Assembly (NCBI GenBank): GCA_014529385.2
Contig: CM043947.1
Coordinates: 98,738,036-98,802,035, forward strand
Length of the DNA: 64,000 nucleotides
Direction: 5' to 3'
Origin: Adiantum capillus-veneris
Lineage: Eukaryota > Streptophyta > Polypodiopsida > Polypodiales > Pteridaceae
In this document: positions 20,644-30,212 of the stretch, piece after piece
How the letters are laid out: the number at the start of each line of letters is the position of its first letter
How positions within the stretch are numbered: the stretch's first letter is position 1
Translations under genes and position numbers: made by a program
Notes under the pieces: generated by a model
The model's database searches: none
What the model was told of the DNA's origin: nothing
What the model saw: the letters and a program-made list of their open reading frames with translations, nothing else

Positions 20644-22155
20644 TCATGCCTCTAGCGTTGTACCTGATTCTTCTTCAATTGAGGTGGAAGAGTCTCCCTC
20701 CTCGGGGATTTTCATCATAGGTGTTTGATCAAATCTCAAAAAGTACTGCTTCAACCTCCATCCATTGACACGTGTTTTGTGGAGCCTACCATCTGCATCC
20801 ATCAATCGGTAACTGCCATTGGCGTAGCGCTTTCTAATGACAAATGGCCCTTCCCATCTGGGTGAAAACTTTTTATCCTTCCTAGTGTCAAACCTGTTAT
20901 CATACCGTAGGACCAACATACCTTTCTTGAGACCTTTTGCCCTAAGTCCCTTGTTGAAGGTAAGTCGACGTTGCTCTGCCTGTGCTGCATAATAGTTGAT
21001 AGCATCTTCTCTGTCTAGTTGAAGCCTCTCTAGATCAAGAATGTGGTTGTGGAGATGAGCATTAGGACGTTCCACCTGCCCAGCTAGCACCCTGAGACTA
21101 GCCAATTGTACTTCAATGGGTAAAATGGCTTCCTTACCAAACACCAAGTGATATGGTGTGAACCCAAGGGATGTGCGAAATGAAGTGCGATAAGCCCAAA
21201 GTGCAGCCATAAGATGCTTGTCCCAATCAATTTTGTGATTGTTTACATGCTTAGTGATGATCTTGCAGATCATACCATTTACCTTTTCCACCAAACCATT
21301 GCATTGTGGGTAGTAGGGAGTTGAGTGTCGTCGTGAGATACCTAACTTCTCCATTAGCTCTCCTACAAGGTCTCCTCTAAAACCTGGTCCCCTGTCAGAA
21401 ATTATTTCAAGAGGAGTGTCAAAACGGCAACAAATGTTTTCAAATACGAACTTAGCCACTTCCTTAGTTGTAATCCGAGTGGTGGAAACTGCTTCAGCCC
21501 ACCTGGTCATGTAGTCCACACCCATGATGATATAAAATTTACCTGATTGGCTCCTTGGCAAAGGCCCAATAGCATCAATTCCCCATTTCTCAAATGGTCC
21601 ATATGAGATTATAGGAGTCTGTGGCTCATATGTGAGCCTCCTATCCCCTGCCTTTTGACATTCCTTGCATGTTTTACACCAATGATGCACATCCCTATGT
21701 AGACTAGGCCATACAAACCCGGCTTGTAGAATCTTTCTACTAGTGATGTCAAGTGCAAAGTGTCCTCCGCAAACACCATCATGGCAACTTGAAATGATTT
21801 CAGTGATCTCTCTAGAGAGAGGTACACGCCTAAGAATTTGATCCTTACCCTTGCAGTAGAGGTCTTCATTGATAAGGCGGTATTTTGTTGGCTTGCGCAC
21901 AAGCCACTGCTTTTGTCCCTTAGTAAGATCCTTAGGACACTCTCCTGTGTCCAAGAAACTCATGATGTCATGCATAGCATCGCTACCTTGGAAGAGAGGC
22001 AGCTTCAACTTGATAGCACCCACCACTGAAACATCTTGCAACTTCTCTCTAGCTAGAGCATCTGCTTCTTGATTTTCTGCTCGAGGGACATGATGTAATT
22101 GTACAACTTGAAATTTCCCTAAAAGTTCCTTGACTTTGCGCAAATGGCCTAGCAA
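20644..22155 (-). CDS. Gypsy-2 integrase with end of second RNase H, left copy (503 codons)
   Basis: Integrase inserts the element cDNA into host DNA. Residues 1-40 are the tail of the archaeal-type RNase H ('HHVPRAENQEADALA'). The zinc domain has H125, H132, C160 and C163. The catalytic core has D194 ('WGIDAIGP'), D254 ('ISDRGPGF') and E290 ('GLVEKVNG'), with the classical 35 residues between the second D and E. The C-terminal part ('GPFVIRKRYANGSYRLMD') is the GPF/Y-like module; no chromodomain is seen, which fits Tat and not chromoviruses. The ATG is internal: the frame is cut from the upstream RNase H by a frameshift at 22149-22155. It differs from the right copy at D245 ('FDTPLE' against 'FGTPLE') and in the 'EADALA' segment. 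Confidence 0.93.
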   Translation of the reverse strand: MLGHLRKVKELLGKFQVVQLHHVPRAENQEADALAREKLQDVSVVGAIKLKLPLFQGSDAMHDIMSFLDTGECPKDLTKGQKQWLVRKPTKYRLINEDLYCKGKDQILRRVPLSREITEIISSCHDGVCGGHFALDITSRKILQAGFVWPSLHRDVHHWCKTCKECQKAGDRRLTYEPQTPIISYGPFEKWGIDAIGPLPRSQSGKFYIIMGVDYMTRWAEAVSTTRITTKEVAKFVFENICCRFDTPLEIISDRGPGFRGDLVGELMEKLGISRRHSTPYYPQCNGLVEKVNGMICKIITKHVNNHKIDWDKHLMAALWAYRTSFRTSLGFTPYHLVFGKEAILPIEVQLASLRVLAGQVERPNAHLHNHILDLERLQLDREDAINYYAAQAEQRRLTFNKGLRAKGLKKGMLVLRYDNRFDTRKDKKFSPRWEGPFVIRKRYANGSYRLMDADGRLHKTRVNGWRLKQYFLRFDQTPMMKIPEEGDSSTSIEEESGTTLEA

Positions 22156-22820
22156 GATATGATTTTACAAGCCCAAGTTCCTTGTATTTGTTTTATTAAA
22201 AGCATGGCATCACCAAATACATTTAACCGTTGAATGCCCTGTGTCACACACCACTCTAACCCAAGAGTTAAAGCTGCATATTCTACCTCATTGTTAGAGT
22301 GAGAATCCAAGAGATTCCCAATGGAAAAAACCTTGTCCCCTGGCTCGTTGAAGATGACAATGCCTGCTGCAGCTTTGTCCACTTTCCTCTTGTAGGCTCC
22401 ATCAAAGAAAAGAGAGTGAGCCTCCTCTACCTTAGGGACTTCCAGCACGGGTGTAATATCTTGATCATTTGGCTTTATCTTTAGCTTCTTTTCATAGTGG
22501 CGATGAGTGAGAATACCTCCTAGACTGGCCCTTGTAGAGTTCTCCACTTGCATTGTGTAGTCAAACTCTTGTAGCCTTGTGAGCCATTTGGAAATCCTAG
22601 AAAAAACATCCATGTGCTGCATTACATAAGGAAATACTTCTTCCATTGTTAAGATTATGAATGGTCTAGACAATAAATAAGAGCGAAATTTGGTGGTAGC
22701 AAACATTAATGAAAGCACCATGTGCTCCACTGCCGTGTATCCCTTTTCTGATGGGGTCATCATTCGACTAGAGAAGTAGATAGGACGCATGAAAGAAGAT
22801 TGAGGATCCTTTTGCATCAA
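22149..22820 (-). CDS. Gypsy-2 RNase H plus second (archaeal-type) RNase H, left copy (223 codons)
   Basis: Residues 1-95 are the C-terminal part of the canonical Ty3 RNase H ('KGYTAVEHMVLSL', 'FRSYLLSRPF'). Residues 134-220 form a second RNase H with D140 ('LFFDGAYK'), E180 ('NNEVEYAAL') and D204 ('VFGDAMLLI'). Two RNase H domains in a row are the hallmark of the Tat/Ogre group of plant Ty3 elements. The start is internal: RNase H sequence upstream (22821-23061) lies in broken frames. The end runs into a stop after a frameshift that separates it from integrase. It differs from the right copy at residue 160 (P against Q). Confidence 0.9.
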   Translation of the reverse strand: MMQKDPQSSFMRPIYFSSRMMTPSEKGYTAVEHMVLSLMFATTKFRSYLLSRPFIILTMEEVFPYVMQHMDVFSRISKWLTRLQEFDYTMQVENSTRASLGGILTHRHYEKKLKIKPNDQDITPVLEVPKVEEAHSLFFDGAYKRKVDKAAAGIVIFNEPGDKVFSIGNLLDSHSNNEVEYAALTLGLEWCVTQGIQRLNVFGDAMLLIKQIQGTWACKIISC

Positions 22821-23061
22821 TACAGCCCCAAGTGTGTCATTGCCAACACTAGGGTTTACATAAAATGGCTCGTCCCACTTTGGAGGTGCTATGGTGGGAA
22901 GTGAAGCTAGAATTTGTTTTACCTCATTGAATTGTTGTTCATTTTCTTCACTCCAAGTGAAGATCTCTTGATGGGTAACTTGTTGTAAATGGGAGAACCA
23001 CTTGGGAGAGCAAGTGAATGAACCTACTCAAATACCTCACCTTTTGAAGAAAAGAGACCAA
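22821..23061 (-). pseudogene. Gypsy-2 RT-RNase H junction, broken frames, left copy
   Basis: The minus strand carries the connection between RT and RNase H in two frames, including a segment like 'VRYLSRFIHLL' and the start of RNase H near the 'GNDTLGAVLMQK' stretch. A TAA at 23062-23064 and at least one frameshift break it. The right copy has the same lesions. Confidence 0.8.
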
Positions 23062-24177
23062 TTACTTTGTTGTGGTGGGAGAGGTCAAAGCCACCAAGGC
23101 TTGAACCTTGCTTGGGTCAGCTTCAATGCCGTTGGCCGAGATCACATGGCCAAGAAGAGTAACCTTGCTTTCACCAATGTGGCATTTCTCCACATTGAGT
23201 TGGCCACCCAAAGCTTGTAGCCTAGCTAGACCTTCATAAACTTTCTCCAAATGAAGAGAGCGAGAGCTATAAATGCAAAAGTCATCAATAAAAACACGGA
23301 TTGATTTTCCAAAGAATGGCTGAAAAACAAATGTCACATACCGCTGAAAAGTGGCTGGAGCATTAGTGAGACCAAAAGGCATAACTCTGTAAGCAAAACA
23401 TCCCCATGGTGTGATGAAGGTTGTCTTCTTTTGATCTTCTTCAGCGATGCTAATTTGGAAGTAGCCTGAGTAGCCATCACATACCGTGTAGCGCTCATGT
23501 CCTGCTACCTCATTGAGTATTTCTTCTTGAAAAGGAAGAGGAAAATGGTCCCTCTTTGTGGCTGCATTAAGAGGCTTGTAATCAACACAAACCCTCCACT
23601 TACCATTCTTCTTTGGTGTGACTACCACTGGAGAAACCCACTCTGAGTCTTCAGCAGGATAGATAAAACCGGCTTCTAGCAATTTCCTTACCTCTTTGAG
23701 TAGGGCGTCTTGTTGAATTACTCCTAGCCGCCTGAGCTTCTGCACTACAGGTTTACTTCCCTCCTTGAGCGTAATGTGATGTTGAACTACTGTGATGCCA
23801 GTGATTTTATCATATTCATCAATGAACAATGTGGTAAAATTACTTAGCATCAAAATATAATCTTCACGCTCCTTCCCACACAACTCACTAGAGAGCATTT
23901 GATGTAGCTTACTTGCTTCTACCAGAGGTTGTATACCTGGTGTCTCCCCTTGGCTTGATGATGAGGCATCAGGTTGCTCCATCTTCTTAGGGTCCTTGAG
24001 AATGATCCCCATCACCTCAATGCTACTGTCACTTTCTTCACTCACTGTTGACTCCTCCTCTGAAGCGGTTGAAGATTCACCACTAGAAAACTCATCCTCG
24101 GAGGTTTCTAGATCCATGTCGCGTTGTTGACCTATCTTCATGTCGTAAAGTATTGGCCTTCCTTTTGCATCCTTCAT
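23062..24177 (-). CDS. Gypsy-2 reverse transcriptase, left copy (371 codons)
   Basis: Ty3-type RT copies element RNA into DNA. Residues 20-55 are an acidic, serine-rich spacer. RT motifs follow: 'WVSPVVVTPKKNGKWR' (180-195), 'VCDGYSGYFQI' with catalytic D234, 'MPFGLTNAPATFQR' (266-279) and 'FIDDF' with D298 and D299. The catalytic triad is intact. The ATG at 24177 directly follows an in-frame TAG (24178-24180) that ends the gag-protease frame, so the two frames are in phase with one stop between them. The protein here is identical to that of the right copy. Confidence 0.94.
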   Translation of the reverse strand: MKDAKGRPILYDMKIGQQRDMDLETSEDEFSSGESSTASEEESTVSEESDSSIEVMGIILKDPKKMEQPDASSSSQGETPGIQPLVEASKLHQMLSSELCGKEREDYILMLSNFTTLFIDEYDKITGITVVQHHITLKEGSKPVVQKLRRLGVIQQDALLKEVRKLLEAGFIYPAEDSEWVSPVVVTPKKNGKWRVCVDYKPLNAATKRDHFPLPFQEEILNEVAGHERYTVCDGYSGYFQISIAEEDQKKTTFITPWGCFAYRVMPFGLTNAPATFQRYVTFVFQPFFGKSIRVFIDDFCIYSSRSLHLEKVYEGLARLQALGGQLNVEKCHIGESKVTLLGHVISANGIEADPSKVQALVALTSPTTTK

Positions 24178-25626
24178 CTAGATTATGCCGGTGTCCCAGT
24201 CCTGCTTAGCTCTCATAGCCATAAGCCAAGGCCTCCCTAGAATGATAGGATAGCCCTCCCCTTTGTGTGGCATGACAAAGATGTCCACATCTACCTCGGT
24301 GTTGAATGCCTTTATCCTAACTGCATTTATGACACCAACACATTGAACTTTTAAATTATTTGCCATTTTGGCTCGGCATGGTGCCGGCCGACTCACCTCT
24401 AAACCCAAACGGTGCATCATTTTTTCACTCATGACGCATATTTGTGCGCCACCATCGATGTAGATATTGGAGATGTGTTGCCCTTTTATGTAACCATCCA
24501 TCACTGGTAGTATGTCGTCTAGATTCCTCCCAGAGATAGCCCCAGCTATCTTTGGCTTTGGTCGCCTCGTGTTAACCATCTTTGTCCATTTTCTCCTCAC
24601 CCTAGGTGCTAGGTGGAGTAACTGGGGCCAGGTGATTTTTGGGCCCTGCACAGAAACATCTTGAACCAAATCATATGGTTTAGAACATTCACCCAAAGAG
24701 AAATCTACAATGTCAATTTTACGTCGTGACTTGGACGGCTTTTTGCTAGATTCCCCTTTAGTCTTTATCTTTTCTTCCTTTTGATAAGACTCACCATGCC
24801 TAGCGCGTTTTACCCCAATGGCATCTACTCCTTTAACCTTGGTCTTATCCTCCTCCACTTTCTCCTTTCCCTTACCTTCAAGACTGATGACGCTTACTGT
24901 TTGATTACCAACTGGTGGTGGGGGTAAGGGTGGAATGAGAGGTTGTGGTGGTGGTGGTGGTGGTTGTGGTTGAATCGGTGGTTGTAAGATTTGCATGGGT
25001 GGTGCTTGTCGTGGTGCCCTCGGTGGTGGTGGTCTTGCTCTTGGTGGTGAAACCTGGTTTTGTCTGGCTCCTCTGTTGAAATTCTGCCTCCTTGGTTGTG
25101 GACAGTAGTACATGCCATGACCATCCTCCCCACAATTGTAGGATTGGTATTCTTGGTTTTGCCTTCGTTGTCCTCTCCCTTGCTCTTGGTTGCGATTGTG
25201 TGCATGCCCTTGTTGTATCAAATGGACTGAGAGATTCTCAAGTTGATTGGTGATTCGGTTGAGCAGGTCTTGCTGATCTTCAATTGGTTCTTGTGGTTGA
25301 ATCCTCTGGGTGACTGTTGTAGGTGGTGCTAGAGGTGGTGGGGTCCTAACGGCTTCCTCTCCATCGATATTCCTGGCTTGTAGGCGCAACTTCTTGTCTT
25401 TAAGACGGGCCACTTCAACTGCTAGCTCATACGTAGCAGGAAACCTTCCCTTCACCTTCTCTTTAAGAGCTGGCCATAACCCAGCCACAAACCGATCCTT
25501 CTTTAGGAAATCAGGTGCCCCCTCATCCTCTCTTAGCGATGCAACCCATCGCCCCCATAAATCTACAAACTTTGACTCATATGATGCGTATTCCAGCATA
25601 CTGCCCTGCTTCAACTCTGTCAACAA
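24178..25626 (-). CDS. Gypsy-2 Gag C-terminal part and aspartic protease, left copy (482 codons)
   Basis: Residues 1-90 continue the Gag capsid-like region. The zinc knuckle near 162-175 ('SYNCGEDGHGMYYC') has Ser where the first Cys should be, so it should bind zinc poorly if at all. Residues 194-238 are proline-rich. The protease site 'YIDGGAQICVMS' has D391-G-G in place of the usual D-T/S-G; this is common in plant Ty3 elements. The ATG is internal: the true Gag start lies upstream at 25890, in the same frame, beyond a TGA at 25657-25659. It differs from the right copy at residues 106 (T against A) and near 424 ('AKMANN' against 'AKMENN'). Confidence 0.92.
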   Translation of the reverse strand: MLTELKQGSMLEYASYESKFVDLWGRWVASLREDEGAPDFLKKDRFVAGLWPALKEKVKGRFPATYELAVEVARLKDKKLRLQARNIDGEEAVRTPPPLAPPTTVTQRIQPQEPIEDQQDLLNRITNQLENLSVHLIQQGHAHNRNQEQGRGQRRQNQEYQSYNCGEDGHGMYYCPQPRRQNFNRGARQNQVSPPRARPPPPRAPRQAPPMQILQPPIQPQPPPPPPQPLIPPLPPPPVGNQTVSVISLEGKGKEKVEEDKTKVKGVDAIGVKRARHGESYQKEEKIKTKGESSKKPSKSRRKIDIVDFSLGECSKPYDLVQDVSVQGPKITWPQLLHLAPRVRRKWTKMVNTRRPKPKIAGAISGRNLDDILPVMDGYIKGQHISNIYIDGGAQICVMSEKMMHRLGLEVSRPAPCRAKMANNLKVQCVGVINAVRIKAFNTEVDVDIFVMPHKGEGYPIILGRPWLMAMRAKQDWDTGII

Positions 25627-25656
25627 TTGCCATAGTTTCTCTGATGTTGTGCCCTC

Positions 25657-25890
25657 TCAAAAACTCTTGACAAAGGCTGCCCTTAATAAGTCCCACCGTT
25701 CCTTGGTTTCTTGCGCCAAGGCATTGTACCATGATCTTGCCTCCACCTTCATTAGAAGTGGGAAGATGCGCAAGCGCGAAGCATCATCATCTCTCGCAGA
25801 GATGACACATGCTATTTCCAAGTTGTCTAGAAAGTCTGCAGCATCCTCGCCCACCTTACCAGTAAAGGTTGGAAATGCTACACTTGCCAT
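25657..25890 (-). CDS. Gypsy-2 Gag N-terminal segment, left copy (77 codons)
   Basis: 'MASVAFPTFTGKVGEDAADF' and 'LLMKVEARSWYNAL' are typical of the plant Retrotrans_gag domain. The frame ends at TGA 25657-25659 and continues in phase into the 482-codon frame, so this is the start of Gag cut by one stop. I chose this ATG because conserved Gag sequence begins right after it. Confidence 0.88.
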   Translation of the reverse strand: MASVAFPTFTGKVGEDAADFLDNLEIACVISARDDDASRLRIFPLLMKVEARSWYNALAQETKERWDLLRAAFVKSF

Positions 25891-26732
25891 GATTACTGAG
25901 AGAGAACTAGAAAGACACCCTTCTTAACTTGCAAATTTTTTTTCTTCTTTACAAGGAGACGTGTATACCCTATTATAATAGGACATAGATTAAAACTTCA
26001 AACGGTACATTGCCTTGTACCAAAGGTAAAACAAATGGCTGATCTGATGCCAGAACCTCAAAAAACCGCTCCCCACCCGGCATGGTGTCAATGACGTGCT
26101 GGTAGTGAATCTTCAAGTCCAATATTACCTTGATTGAGCGTACACGTGTTGGTATGTGTGATCTATCTTGAGGTAGGTTGTCCTGATTCATGTGAAGCTT
26201 AGAGGTGCTTAGTCACTATCCAAGCTCGTAGGAGAGGGTGGTGTTCTTTCCTGAAACAAACTCAGTAGATCCCTAGTTTCTCTAGTGACAGTGTGAGCCA
26301 ATGCTTCTGTTATCTGTGCTGCAGCATCAAGTGCGACTTGAAAACTAACTATGATAATTACCTCAGTGACTTGAGTTACCCGATTCTCAAAGTAGAATAG
26401 TGTTGATTCTCTATTGTGCAGAGCTCCTTCCATTTTGTTGTTGTTGGTTGGTTGTAGGTTGCGGACATGGTTTCCACCTTCTCCTTCTTCTTCTTGGCAC
26501 ATGGCCTATGTATATCCACTGGGTTTGGCACGTTGGTTGACTCTCCCACTTCAAATCGATTACCGTTACACCTAGCACTCGAGCTTCGATGGAGATGCGC
26601 AGCTCGTCTAGTTGTGCTTGGAGCTATTCTTCTTCTGTCGTCCAGTTAGAAAATCCTTCATACTCATTCATCCATTCACAATAGTTTAGGGTTTTCAGTC
26701 TTGTAAACTGAAGGGTTTCAAGAGCCCTCCTC
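25891..26732 (-). other. Gypsy-2 leader between primer site and Gag, left copy
   Basis: About 840 bp with no recognised protein. Open frames of 72 codons (25973-26191) and 97 codons (26209-26502) on the minus strand are unchanged in the right copy but have no recognisable motif. Confidence 0.6.
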
Positions 26733-26747
26733 AGTGGGGGCACCAAA
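26733..26747 (-). promoter_or_regulatory. Gypsy-2 primer-binding site, left copy
   Basis: On the minus strand 'TTTGGTGCCCCCAC' follows the LTR end. TGG next to the LTR is as expected. I cannot assign the tRNA with confidence. Confidence 0.7.
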
Positions 26748-28672
26748 TGAGAGGCGGAAGTGAAAAAAATAGACCCGGTGGCCTCTACACCAAGACTATG
26801 CACAATGGCCTCATCATGGGGAATACACAATAGGGGCACCACCTAGCAAGATATGCGGCTAGGACGCATACATATACACAATGAAGCATGCATGGAAAAA
26901 ATTTCAAGATCCACGCCCAAATGTGGAATGGGGTGGTCGGAGAATAAGGTGAGAGGAGTAATGAGTGAGTGAGAATGGGCTCGCTACGCATGCATGTAGT
27001 AAGGAAGATAACGAGGTCAGGGATACATGCAAGTATGCTCACTTCTCATACAAAAGGTGGCAAATCCGCACACCTTAAGATGGAAGTAGCAAGATGATAG
27101 GAATATGAGAGGGAGAGAGTGTGTGTGTGTGTGGTGGCAAATCCGCACACCTTAACATAAGCAGAAAAAAAAATGGCAAGGAACAAGCATATACCATACT
27201 CACAATGAGATGTATCCAAAGCGACACAAAGTATGGCACCAAGATGGAGTGTGTTGATTGCTTGCAAAAGATGAATACAATAGGTAGCGTATGGCAGGAA
27301 AATGAGAAGGGAACAAGATTGTAGGAGGCATAATGGAGAGATGGGAGTTGATGACGAGGAATATCACGAGTGTGTCCACCCTTCTTCTTCTTGAAATTGT
27401 GCCTTCAACCCTTAATTACAAGTGGTGTGGAGGTGTGGTGCTCATCTTTTGTGCATGGTGATGGTGATGATGATGGTGTTGTGATTATGTGATTAGGGTT
27501 CATGCTACAAGCATGTAGCACAAGAGTGTGTATGGATAGGTGTGTGTGTGTGTGTGTTCTCTCCCCCAAGTGAGCTCTCATGGCCTCCTTATATAGGGAA
27601 GGAGGGAAGGATTTAGCAATATTTCTATTTGAGGTGAGTGTCCCACTTTGGTGACTAGGAAAATGGGGTGCATGTGACTGTGGCTCCCATCTTGTCTCCT
27701 CATTATTTAAAATACCAGAGTCAATAGAGAGAGAAAAAGAGAGAATGTGAGTAGGATGTAGAGGATAGGAAATATTTACAATAGTCTAGCTTTGGATAGA
27801 CATAAGCTTATTAGGGAGAGAAGAGAGAGGTAAGAAAATTATAAGAGAGGTTGTCGAAGGTGGATATTTGTTGATGAGGATGGATCCTCTAAAAATGGTG
27901 ATAGAATTACTCTAGACTAGCCAAGACCTCATTAAAAGAGCCTTGTCTCTTGTAATCATGCTTGAAGACTTGTAGAACCATAGCCATTCTAGAAGGAAGA
28001 AAAGTGGGATGGCCTGTGTCACCATTACATGAGAAAACTGGGGTCCACTACAAAAATCATATCTCCGTGTTCATAACTCCAAAAATTCTGAAAAAACTTG
28101 AGCTAAAAGTTGAGATCACGAGCTACATCTTTCATGTTGAACGCTCCTTCAGATTCGGGGTTCTTCTTTACTTAAAAAATTCAGCCAAATAATGTATTAT
28201 TTGTGGCTGCAAAAGTCTTTTGGTGGACCCCTTTGAGTGGACTTCTCTCTTGCCTTCAAGTGTAAGCTCCTTCATGTGTATGAAAACATGACCTAGAGTG
28301 TTGAAAAGATTGGCAATCATCTAGATGGAGGTATTATTGAAATTTGAAAGTGGGGTTGAGGTTTGAAAATGAAAACTAGTGAATAAAATATTTTGTAGAG
28401 TGGAATAATATACATACATGAAAAAAATATATTAGAAAATACTAGAATATATATATTTAATATTTTTAAGGTCAAAAGAGAGATCAACAAAGAAAGCTTA
28501 CTTATTATGCTACATCGTGATTGATTAGCATAAGTATTATTTATTTAATAAAGGCTAAAAGGTTTGTGAAAAAGGAAAAAAAAAATCAAAAGTAACTTAT
28601 ATCATGGGAAATATTTTGATAAAAGGGCAAAAATATATGGAGGGGTTCCCATGCGTGGAAAAGCTTTCCTCA
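26748..28672 (-). repeat. Gypsy-2 LTR2 (shared middle LTR, mosaic)
   Basis: 1,925 bp. At nearly all sites separating LTR1 and LTR3 from its left end to about 28280, including the 12-bp and 16-bp segments, it matches LTR3. From about 28570 to its right end it matches LTR1 ('aaaaaggaaa', 'caaaagtaac', 'atatcatggg'). It serves as 3' LTR of the right copy and 5' LTR of the left copy. A minus-strand TATA-like box lies near 27588-27599. Confidence 0.95.
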
Positions 28673-28700
28673 TTAGCCCTCTTTCTAAGGCTAGAGGTAT

Positions 28701-30212
28701 TCATGCCTCTAGCGTTGTACCTGATTCTTCTTCAATTGAGGTGGAGGAGTCTCCCTCCTCGGGGATTTTCATCATAGGTGTTTGATCAAATCTCAAAAAG
28801 TACTGCTTCAACCTCCATCCATTGACACGTGTTTTGTGGAGCCTACCATCTGCATCCATCAATCGGTAACTGCCATTGGCGTAGCGCTTTCTAATGACAA
28901 ATGGCCCTTCCCATCTGGGTGAAAACTTTTTATCCTTCCTAGTGTCAAACCTGTTATCATACCGTAGGACCAACATACCTTTCTTGAGACCTTTTGCCCT
29001 AAGTCCCTTGTTGAAGGTAAGTCGACGTTGCTCTGCCTGTGCTGCATAATAGTTGATAGCATCTTCTCTGTCTAGTTGAAGCCTCTCTAGATCAAGAATG
29101 TGGTTGTGGAGATGAGCATTAGGACGTTCCACCTGCCCAGCTAGCACCCTGAGACTAGCCAATTGTACTTCAATGGGTAAAATGGCTTCCTTACCAAACA
29201 CCAAGTGATATGGTGTGAACCCAAGGGATGTGCGAAATGAAGTGCGATAAGCCCAAAGTGCAGCCATAAGATGCTTGTCCCAATCAATTTTGTGATTGTT
29301 TACATGCTTAGTGATGATCTTGCAGATCATACCATTTACCTTTTCCACCAAACCATTGCATTGTGGGTAGTAGGGAGTTGAGTGTCGTCGTGAGATACCT
29401 AACTTCTCCATTAGCTCTCCTACAAGGTCTCCTCTAAAACCTGGTCCCCTGTCAGAAATTATTTCAAGAGGAGTGCCAAAACGGCAACAAATGTTTTCAA
29501 ATACGAACTTAGCCACTTCCTTAGTTGTAATCCGAGTGGTGGAAACTGCTTCAGCCCACCTGGTCATGTAGTCCACACCCATGATGATATAAAATTTACC
29601 TGATTGGCTCCTTGGCAAAGGCCCAATAGCATCAATTCCCCATTTCTCAAATGGTCCATATGAGATTATAGGAGTCTGTGGCTCATATGTGAGCCTCCTA
29701 TCCCCTGCCTTTTGACATTCCTTGCATGTTTTACACCAATGATGCACATCCCTATGTAGACTAGGCCATACAAACCCGGCTTGTAGAATCTTTCTACTAG
29801 TGATGTCAAGTGCAAAGTGTCCTCCGCAAACACCATCATGGCAACTTGAAATGATTTCAGTGATCTCTCTAGAGAGAGGTACACGCCTAAGAATTTGATC
29901 CTTACCCTTGCAGTAGAGGTCTTCATTGATAAGGCGGTATTTTGTTGGCTTGCGCACAAGCCACTGCTTTTGTCCCTTAGTAAGATCCTTAGGACACTCT
30001 CCTGTGTCCAAGAAACTCATGATGTCATGCATAGCATCGCTACCTTGGAAGAGAGGCAGCTTCAACTTGATAGCACCCACCACTGAAACATCTTGCAACT
30101 TCTCTCTAGCTAGAGCATTTGCTTCTTGATTTTCTGCTCGAGGGACATGATGTAATTGTACAACTTGAAATTTCCCTAAAAGTTCCTTGACTTTGCGCAA
30201 ATGGCCTAGCAA
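28701..30212 (-). CDS. Gypsy-2 integrase with end of second RNase H, right copy (503 codons)
   Basis: Same architecture as the left copy: RNase H tail, HHCC zinc domain, D194/D254/E290 core, no chromodomain. Two amino-acid differences from the left copy are visible: residue 245 is Gly ('FGTPLE'), the state usual in integrases, and residue 31 is 'EANALA' rather than 'EADALA', where Asp is the usual RNase H residue. Each copy therefore carries its own private change. It is preceded by the same frameshift. Confidence 0.93.
   Translation of the reverse strand: MLGHLRKVKELLGKFQVVQLHHVPRAENQEANALAREKLQDVSVVGAIKLKLPLFQGSDAMHDIMSFLDTGECPKDLTKGQKQWLVRKPTKYRLINEDLYCKGKDQILRRVPLSREITEIISSCHDGVCGGHFALDITSRKILQAGFVWPSLHRDVHHWCKTCKECQKAGDRRLTYEPQTPIISYGPFEKWGIDAIGPLPRSQSGKFYIIMGVDYMTRWAEAVSTTRITTKEVAKFVFENICCRFGTPLEIISDRGPGFRGDLVGELMEKLGISRRHSTPYYPQCNGLVEKVNGMICKIITKHVNNHKIDWDKHLMAALWAYRTSFRTSLGFTPYHLVFGKEAILPIEVQLASLRVLAGQVERPNAHLHNHILDLERLQLDREDAINYYAAQAEQRRLTFNKGLRAKGLKKGMLVLRYDNRFDTRKDKKFSPRWEGPFVIRKRYANGSYRLMDADGRLHKTRVNGWRLKQYFLRFDQTPMMKIPEEGDSSTSIEEESGTTLEA

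Noticed and set aside
24894-25205. Minus-strand frames rich in His or Thr (also at 32951-33262)
   Set aside because: Other-frame shadows of the proline-rich part of Gypsy-2 Gag.
25310-25927. 205-codon plus-strand frame (177 codons at 33451-33984)
   Set aside because: Antisense of Gag; it lengthens or shortens between the two copies because of a single-base change in the real gene.
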